DNA from: PCRC01 sp017848435
GTDB lineage: Bacteria; Pseudomonadota; Gammaproteobacteria; Burkholderiales; Burkholderiaceae_C
Direction of reading: 5' to 3'
Length of the DNA: 64,000 bases
Assembly (NCBI GenBank): GCA_965284315.1
Contig: OZ260072.1
Coordinates: 558,001-622,000, forward strand
The notes beneath the pieces are model-generated. The model was not told where the DNA came from, made no database searches, and saw only the letters and a program-made list of their open reading frames with translations. Both the position numbers and the translations under genes were made by a program. Of the stretch, positions 57,869-64,000 are shown in pieces (the first letter of the stretch is position 1; each line of letters starts with the position of its first letter).

Positions 57869-59050
57869 ATGGCGAACGACTTTCTTTTCACGTCCGAATC
57901 GGTCTCCGAAGGCCACCCCGACAAGGTCTCCGACCAGGTGTCCGACGCGATCCTGGATGCGATCTTCAAACAAGACCCGTTGTCCCGCGTTGCGGCTGAG
58001 ACGCTGTGCAACACCGGCCTCGTGGTGCTGGCCGGTGAAATCACCACCAACGCGCATGTGGACTACATCCAGGTCGCGCGCGACACCATCAAGCGCATCG
58101 GCTACGACAACACCGAATACGGCATCGACTACAAGGGCTGCGCGGTCATGGTCTGCTACGACAAGCAGTCCAACGACATCGCCCAGGGCGTGGACCAGGC
58201 CAGCGACGACGTGCTCAACACCGGCGCCGGCGACCAGGGCCTGATGTTTGGCTACGCCTGCAGCGAAACGCCTGAGCTGATGCCCGCGCCCATTTACTAC
58301 GCCCACCGCCTGGTGGAGCGCCAGGCCCAGCTGCGCAAAGACGGCCGCCTGCCCTTCCTGCGCCCCGACGCCAAGAGCCAGGTGACGATGCGCTACGTGG
58401 ACGGCAAGCCCCACAGCATCGACACCGTGGTGCTGTCCACCCAGCACAGCCCTGACCAGAGCGAGACCGCCAAGAAAATGAAGGCCTCGTTCACCGAAGC
58501 CATCATCGAAGAGATCATCAAGCCGGTGCTGCCCAAGGAGTGGCTGCTGGACACCAAGTATCTGATCAACCCGACCGGCCGCTTCGTTGTCGGCGGCCCG
58601 CAGGGCGACTGCGGCCTGACCGGCCGCAAGATCATTGTGGACACCTACGGCGGCGCCTGCCCACACGGCGGCGGCGCCTTCAGCGGCAAAGACCCCACCA
58701 AGGTGGACCGCTCCGCCGCCTACGCCGCCCGCTACGTGGCCAAGAACGTGGTGGCCGCCGGCTTGGCCACGCAGTGCCAGATCCAGGTGGCCTACGCGAT
58801 TGGCGTGGCACGGCCAATGAACATCACCGTCAACACCCAGGGCACCGGCGTGATCGCCGACGACAAGATCGCCGCGCTGGTGGCCGCCCACTTCGACCTG
58901 CGGCCCAAAGGCATCATCCAGATGCTGGACCTGCTGCGCCCGATCTACGAGAAAACCGCCGCCTACGGCCACTTTGGCCGCGACGAGCCGGAATTCACCT
59001 GGGAAAAGACCGACAAGGCAGCGGCCCTCCGGGCAGCGGCAGGCCTGTAA
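57869..59050 (+). CDS. metK: S-adenosylmethionine synthase
   Basis: A 393-aa enzyme making SAM from methionine and ATP. Motifs: SVSEGHPDKVSDQVSDA at the start, GAGDQGLMFGYA (ATP loop) and GGGAFSGKDPTKVDRSAAY. The start is ATG 57869 (MANDFLFTSES), with RBS TGGAG 10 nt upstream; a longer frame from 57746 would read through the riboswitch. It is followed by a clear terminator. Confidence 0.97.
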   Translation: MANDFLFTSESVSEGHPDKVSDQVSDAILDAIFKQDPLSRVAAETLCNTGLVVLAGEITTNAHVDYIQVARDTIKRIGYDNTEYGIDYKGCAVMVCYDKQSNDIAQGVDQASDDVLNTGAGDQGLMFGYACSETPELMPAPIYYAHRLVERQAQLRKDGRLPFLRPDAKSQVTMRYVDGKPHSIDTVVLSTQHSPDQSETAKKMKASFTEAIIEEIIKPVLPKEWLLDTKYLINPTGRFVVGGPQGDCGLTGRKIIVDTYGGACPHGGGAFSGKDPTKVDRSAAYAARYVAKNVVAAGLATQCQIQVAYAIGVARPMNITVNTQGTGVIADDKIAALVAAHFDLRPKGIIQMLDLLRPIYEKTAAYGHFGRDEPEFTWEKTDKAAALRAAAGL

Positions 59051-59070
59051 GCGCCTCGCCAACCCACCCC

Positions 59071-59094
59071 AAGCCGCCTTTGGGCGGCTTTTTT
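59071..59094 (+). terminator. Rho-independent terminator after metK
   Basis: A perfect 8-bp stem AAGCCGCC (59071-59078) / GGCGGCTT (59083-59090) with a 4-nt loop, followed by TTTT. Confidence 0.9.
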
Positions 59095-59116
59095 CTGGCT
59101 GAAAACAACGGACCGC

Positions 59117-59148
59117 CTTGAAAACACCCGCACCAGGCCTTACCATTA
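59117..59148 (+). promoter_or_regulatory. groESL promoter (sigma-70 and possibly sigma-32)
   Basis: TTGAAA (59118-59123), 17-nt spacer, TACCAT (59141-59146) fits sigma-70. The overlapping CTTGAAAA ... TACCATTA also resembles the heat-shock sigma-32 consensus. The -10 end runs into the CIRCE operator. Confidence 0.65.
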
Positions 59149-59172
59149 GCACTCACCCAGACTGAGTGCTAA
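59146..59172 (+). promoter_or_regulatory. CIRCE operator (HrcA binding site)
   Basis: A perfect TTAGCACTC (59146-59154), 9-nt spacer, GAGTGCTAA (59164-59172). This is the consensus inverted repeat bound by the heat-shock repressor HrcA. It overlaps the promoter and lies 82 nt before groES. Confidence 0.97.
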
Positions 59173-59253
59173 CATCGCTCCGCCTGAACAGCAGACGCCC
59201 ACAGCGCTGCTGGCCGACTTTCCAACCCCAGTGTTTCAAAACAAGGAGATTCC

Positions 59254-59544
59254 ATGAAACTTCGTCCATTGCACGACCGCGTCATTGTCAAACGCATCGA
59301 AAGCGAAACCAAAACCGCTTCTGGCATCGTGATTCCTGACAACGCCGCTGAAAAGCCGGACCAAGGCGAAGTGCTGGCCGTGGGCCCTGGCCGCAAGACC
59401 GACAAGGGTGAAGTGATCGCCCTGAACGTGAAGGTCGGCGACCGCGTGTTGTTCGGCAAGTACAGCGGCCAGACCGTCAAGGTCAACGGCGACGAACTGC
59501 TGGTCATGAAGGAAGACGACCTGTTTGCGGTCGTTGAAAAGTAA
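59254..59544 (+). CDS. groES: co-chaperonin GroES
   Basis: A 96-aa heptameric lid of the GroEL cage. The start MKLRPLHDRVIVKR, the mobile loop around KRIESETKTASGIVIPDNAAE and the C-terminal ELLVMKEDDLFAVVEK are typical. RBS AAGGAG precedes the ATG. It is the first gene of the groESL operon under CIRCE/HrcA control. Confidence 0.98.
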   Translation: MKLRPLHDRVIVKRIESETKTASGIVIPDNAAEKPDQGEVLAVGPGRKTDKGEVIALNVKVGDRVLFGKYSGQTVKVNGDELLVMKEDDLFAVVEK

Positions 59545-59593
59545 TCGGCGCCCCCGCCACCCCCATTAACTGACTGAATTCGGAGATATCAAC

Positions 59594-61246
<1,653 letters not shown>

Positions 61247-61373
61247 TTGCGCCTTGCCTGACGACCCAGGGCATCGTTGCGGCGGCTGGCCGTACCCACA
61301 CGTACTGTCTGCGCCGCCGCGCCTAACCCTGAGTCGCCATGCTGCGTCGGGCCACATGGTTGGCCCACCTGCA

Positions 61374-61409
61374 AAAAACCCCGCAGCGCGCGAGCCCTGC
61401 GGGGTTTTT
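61374..61409. terminator. bidirectional Rho-independent terminator between groEL and pgi
   Basis: AAAAACCCCGCAG (61374-61386) / CTGCGGGGTTTTT (61397-61409) form a 13-bp perfect stem with a 10-nt loop. There is a T-run on each strand, so it can end groEL (plus) and pgi (minus). Confidence 0.92.
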
Positions 61410-61410
61410 A

Positions 61411-61474
61411 TTTGCTACTTAATTCATAGCTAAGTCTATAGACTTCACTAAGGCTTCAGCTAGTTTTTGCTTGC
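61411..61474 (+). repeat. dispersed repeat, copy G
   Basis: TTTGCTACTTAATTCATAGC, TAAGTCTATAGACTT, CACTAAGGCTTCAGC and TAGTTTTTGCTTGC. It begins right after the terminator T-run and runs into the pgi 3' end, coding for its last residues (QAKTS) and stop. Confidence 0.75.
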
Positions 61475-63018
61475 AAATGGCGCAGCAGGCCGGCGGTGGA
61501 GGCGTCCAGCCCCACCGCATCGCCGTTCTGGAGCCGGGGTGCGATGTCCTGCGCCAGCTGTTTGCCCAGTTCCACGCCGAACTGGTCGAAGCTGTTGATG
61601 CCCCACAGGCTGCCGGCGACGAACACCCGGTGCTCGTACAGCGCGACCAGGGCGCCCAGGCTGGCGGGGGTGAGCGTGTCCAGCAGCAAAAAGGTGCTGG
61701 GCCGGTTGCCGGGAAAGTGGCGGTGGCCATCGGCACCGGGTTTGCCCAGCATCAGCGCCTGGGCCTGGGCCAGCGCGTTGGCCAGCAGCTGGCGGTGGTG
61801 TTCGGGCAGCGCGTGCCCGGGCTCGCGCACGGCGATGAACTCGACCGGCACCACGTCACTGCCCTGGTGCAGCATCTGGAAATAGGCGTGCTGGCCATTG
61901 GTGCCGGCCTGGCCCCAGACCACCGGCGAGGTGGCGTACGCCAGCGGCGTGCCGTCGAGCGCGACGCCTTTGCCGTTGCTCTCCATTTCCAGTTGCTGCA
62001 AATAGGCCGGCAGGCGGCGCAGGCTGCTGCTGTAGGGCGCCATGCTGCGGCTGCCGCACTGGTGGAAGTTGCGGTACCAGACGTCGAGCAGGGCCAGGCG
62101 CACCGGCAGGTTCTGCGCCAGTGGCGCCTCGCGGAAATGCCGGTCCATCGCGTGGGCACCGGCCAGCATGTCGCGGAAGGCCGAGGCCCCAATGGCGATG
62201 GCCAGCGACAGACCGATGGCCGACCACAGGGAATAACGCCCCCCCACCCAGTCGGCAAAGTCAAACGTGGTGTGGATGCCAAAGGCCTGCGCCAGCGCGG
62301 GCTGGCTGGTCAGGCCAACGAAGTGCCGGGCCACGTTGCGGCCGCCACCGGCCTCGAACCAGGCCTTGGCCACCCGGGCATTGCCCATGGTCTCCAGCGT
62401 GGTGAAGGACTTGGACGCGACCAGAAACAGCGTGTGGGCCGGCTGCACCTTGCGCAGCACCGCCAGCAGTTCCTCGGCGTCGAGGTTGGAGACGAAATGG
62501 AAGCGTTTGCCTGGCAGTGCAAACGCCTCCAGCGCTCGCACCGCCATGTGCGGCCCGAGGTCGGAGCCGCCAATGCCGATGTTGACCACGTCGGTGATGG
62601 CGTCGTCGGCGCGCACCTGCTCGGCAAAGGCCAGGAAGGCGTCCAGCGTGGCGTGCACGGCCTGCAGCTCGGCCTGTTGCGCCGCAGGCACCACCGCGTC
62701 TGCTGGTGCGCGCAGCAGGAAATGCATGGCCGCGCGCTGCTCGGTGGTGTTGACCGACGCGCCCGCGAACATCGCATCGCGGTGGCCTGCCACGTCGCAT
62801 TGCTGCGCCAGAGCGAGCAGCAAGGCCTCCCCAGCCGGGTCGATCAGGTTCTTGGACAGGTCGGCAAACACGTGCGGTGCCGCCTGGCTGAAACGCGTGA
62901 AGCGCTGGGCGTCGGCGCCGAACGCGTCGCGCAGGTTGACGCGGGCGCTGTTGAAGTGCGCCTGCAGGCCACGCCAAGCCGGCGTCTGGTCGCAGCGCAA
63001 GCGGACGGGCAGCACCAT
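61456..63018 (-). CDS. pgi: glucose-6-phosphate isomerase
   Basis: A 520-aa enzyme interconverting glucose-6-P and fructose-6-P. NIGIGGSDLGPHMAVRAL and DWVGGRYSLWSAIG bind the sugar phosphate. The catalytic base Glu is in LEMESNGKG, His in TNGQHAY and Lys in GVELGKQLA. The usual WGEPGTNG is WGQAGTNG here (see rejected). The last residues come from repeat copy G. It is 2 nt after tal, so they are one unit. Confidence 0.95.
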   Translation of the reverse strand: MVLPVRLRCDQTPAWRGLQAHFNSARVNLRDAFGADAQRFTRFSQAAPHVFADLSKNLIDPAGEALLLALAQQCDVAGHRDAMFAGASVNTTEQRAAMHFLLRAPADAVVPAAQQAELQAVHATLDAFLAFAEQVRADDAITDVVNIGIGGSDLGPHMAVRALEAFALPGKRFHFVSNLDAEELLAVLRKVQPAHTLFLVASKSFTTLETMGNARVAKAWFEAGGGRNVARHFVGLTSQPALAQAFGIHTTFDFADWVGGRYSLWSAIGLSLAIAIGASAFRDMLAGAHAMDRHFREAPLAQNLPVRLALLDVWYRNFHQCGSRSMAPYSSSLRRLPAYLQQLEMESNGKGVALDGTPLAYATSPVVWGQAGTNGQHAYFQMLHQGSDVVPVEFIAVREPGHALPEHHRQLLANALAQAQALMLGKPGADGHRHFPGNRPSTFLLLDTLTPASLGALVALYEHRVFVAGSLWGINSFDQFGVELGKQLAQDIAPRLQNGDAVGLDASTAGLLRHLQAKTS

Positions 63019-63020
63019 GC

Positions 63021-63968
63021 TCAGGCGGCCAGCATCAGCTGCTCGAGCTTGACCGCGTCGGCCACAAAGGCGCGGATGCCTTCGGCCAGTTTTTCGGTGG
63101 CCATCGCGTCCTCGTTCAGCGCGAAGCGGAAACCCGCCTCGTCAAAGTTCACGGCGGGCAGGTCCATCGCGCGGGCCGCGTCGGCGCGGAGTGCGGGCTG
63201 CAGCGGTGCGTCGGTGGCGGCCAGCTGGGCCAGCAGCTCGGGCGCAATGGTCAGCAAATCGCAACCGGCCAGCGCGGTGATCTGGCCGACGTTGCGGAAG
63301 CTCGCGCCCATGACCTCGGTGGCGATGCCGAACTTCTTGTAGTGGTTGTAGATCTGCCGCACCGACTGGACGCCGGGGTCGTTGGCGCCGGCGCGTTCGG
63401 CCTCGTTCCAGGCCGGGCCAGCGGCTTTTTTGTACCAGTCGTAAATGCGGCCCACAAACGGCGAGATCAGCTGGACCTTCGCCTGGCCGCAGGCCACCGC
63501 CTGGCAGAACGAGAACAGCAGCGTCAGGTTGGTGTGGATGCCGCGCTGCTCCAGCTGCGCGGCCGCCTGGATGCCCTCCCAGGTGGACGCGATCTTGATC
63601 AGCACCCGGTCGATGTGGATGCCTTCGGCCTGGTACAGCGCAATGATGCGTTCGGCGCGGGTGACGGTGGCGCTGGTGTCGAAGCTCAACCGGGCGTCCA
63701 CCTCGGTGGACACCCGGCCCGGAATGGTGGCGAGAATTTCGCAGCCGAAACGCACCAGCAGGCGGTCCATCACCTCGTCCAGCGGGCGGTCGCGGAAGCG
63801 GGCCACGGTGTCGGTGAGCAGTGGTGCGTAATCGGGCTTTTGCACCGCTTTCAAAATGAGCGACGGGTTGGTGGTGGCGTCTTGCGGTTGGAATTGCGCG
63901 AGCTGTTTGAAGTCGCCGGTGTCGGCCACCACGGTGGTGAATTGCTTGAGCGCGCTGAGCTGGTTCAT
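63021..63968 (-). CDS. tal: transaldolase
   Basis: A 315-aa TIM-barrel enzyme of the pentose phosphate pathway. The start MNQLSALKQFTTVVADTGDF is typical of class I transaldolases; DATTNPSL is present, and the Schiff-base Lys lies in RVLIKIASTWEGIQAA. Its first codon is near the right window edge; the 32 nt beyond show no promoter I can support. Coupled to pgi. Confidence 0.96.
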   Translation of the reverse strand: MNQLSALKQFTTVVADTGDFKQLAQFQPQDATTNPSLILKAVQKPDYAPLLTDTVARFRDRPLDEVMDRLLVRFGCEILATIPGRVSTEVDARLSFDTSATVTRAERIIALYQAEGIHIDRVLIKIASTWEGIQAAAQLEQRGIHTNLTLLFSFCQAVACGQAKVQLISPFVGRIYDWYKKAAGPAWNEAERAGANDPGVQSVRQIYNHYKKFGIATEVMGASFRNVGQITALAGCDLLTIAPELLAQLAATDAPLQPALRADAARAMDLPAVNFDEAGFRFALNEDAMATEKLAEGIRAFVADAVKLEQLMLAA

Positions 63969-64000
63969 GGGGAAGTCTTCAGGAAGCGGTTGTCTCGGGT

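Noticed and set aside
61900..61935. Pgi has WGQAGTNG where most isomerases have WGEPGTNG, which looked like loss of a catalytic Glu
   Set aside because: The catalytic base is the Glu of MESNGK about 24 residues upstream, which is intact, as are the catalytic His and Lys. The variant Gln is also seen in some bacterial Pgi sequences as I recall.

Overview
The window is a chromosomal segment of a high-GC betaproteobacterium, most likely Comamonadaceae (Rhodoferax/Polaromonas/Acidovorax type). I infer this from gene content and order: petABC-sspA-sspB, an mla operon running through murA into a single his-tat operon, pilMNOPQ-aroK-aroB-dgt-gltBD, a ResB/CcsB (System II) cytochrome c maturation pair, CIRCE-groESL, and short-form HisG. 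No plasmid, phage, CRISPR or resistance region is visible. About 66 protein genes, one tRNA and a few RNA or regulatory elements fill almost all of the sequence.

Layout. 1-1.5 kb: an M23 peptidase, a DUF721/DciA-like gene and tRNA-Thr(UGU). 1.5-5.6 kb: sspB, sspA and the cytochrome bc1 genes petC, petB, petA (all minus), with mscL divergent. 6.1-9.2 kb: pdxA, a Nif3-family gene and a DegS-like protease. 9.35-25.8 kb: one 16.5-kb minus-strand block that reads mlaFEDACB, ABC ATPase/permease, ibaG, murA, hisGDCBHAFIE, DUF4870, hinT, tatABC. 25.9-32.2 kb: gltB-gltD (glutamate synthase). 32.2-33.1 kb: a RAYT-type Y1 transposase bracketed by palindromic REP-like sequences. 33.1-43.6 kb: DUF1415, dgt, aroB, aroK, a large Ig-like lipoprotein gene, then pilQPONM. 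43.8-48.0 kb: PBP1A, cyaY, lptM-lysA. 48.1-54.0 kb: msrQ-msrP, ccsB, resB, cytochrome c4. 54.2-57.7 kb: engB, an epoxide-hydrolase-like gene and two LpxL-family acyltransferases. 57.7-64 kb: metK behind a SAM-II-like riboswitch, groES-groEL under CIRCE, pgi and tal.

How the genes work together. The large block links outer-membrane lipid transport (Mla), peptidoglycan precursor synthesis (MurA), histidine synthesis and Tat export. The Tat machinery probably exports the Rieske protein PetA and the methionine-sulfoxide reductase MsrP encoded nearby. ResB/CcsB would mature the c-type cytochromes PetC and c4. The pil genes build the inner-membrane platform and outer-membrane secretin of type IV pili. 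PBP1A, LpxL, LptM and the M23 peptidase serve the envelope.

Most of the window is ordinary core genome. The less ordinary signals are: (i) a SAM-II-like aptamer with an extra internal hairpin before metK; (ii) a dispersed repeat of about 60 bp, seven copies here, that often supplies the stop codon or start codon of the adjoining gene; (iii) the RAYT element with inverted REP-like ends plus a solitary REP-like copy 23 kb away; (iv) a large Ig-like, EF-hand-containing lipoprotein gene wedged between pilQ and aroK; (v) a terminator-like hairpin directly before mlaF; (vi) a nested hairpin in the groEL 3' region. I did not find a convincing new multi-gene system.
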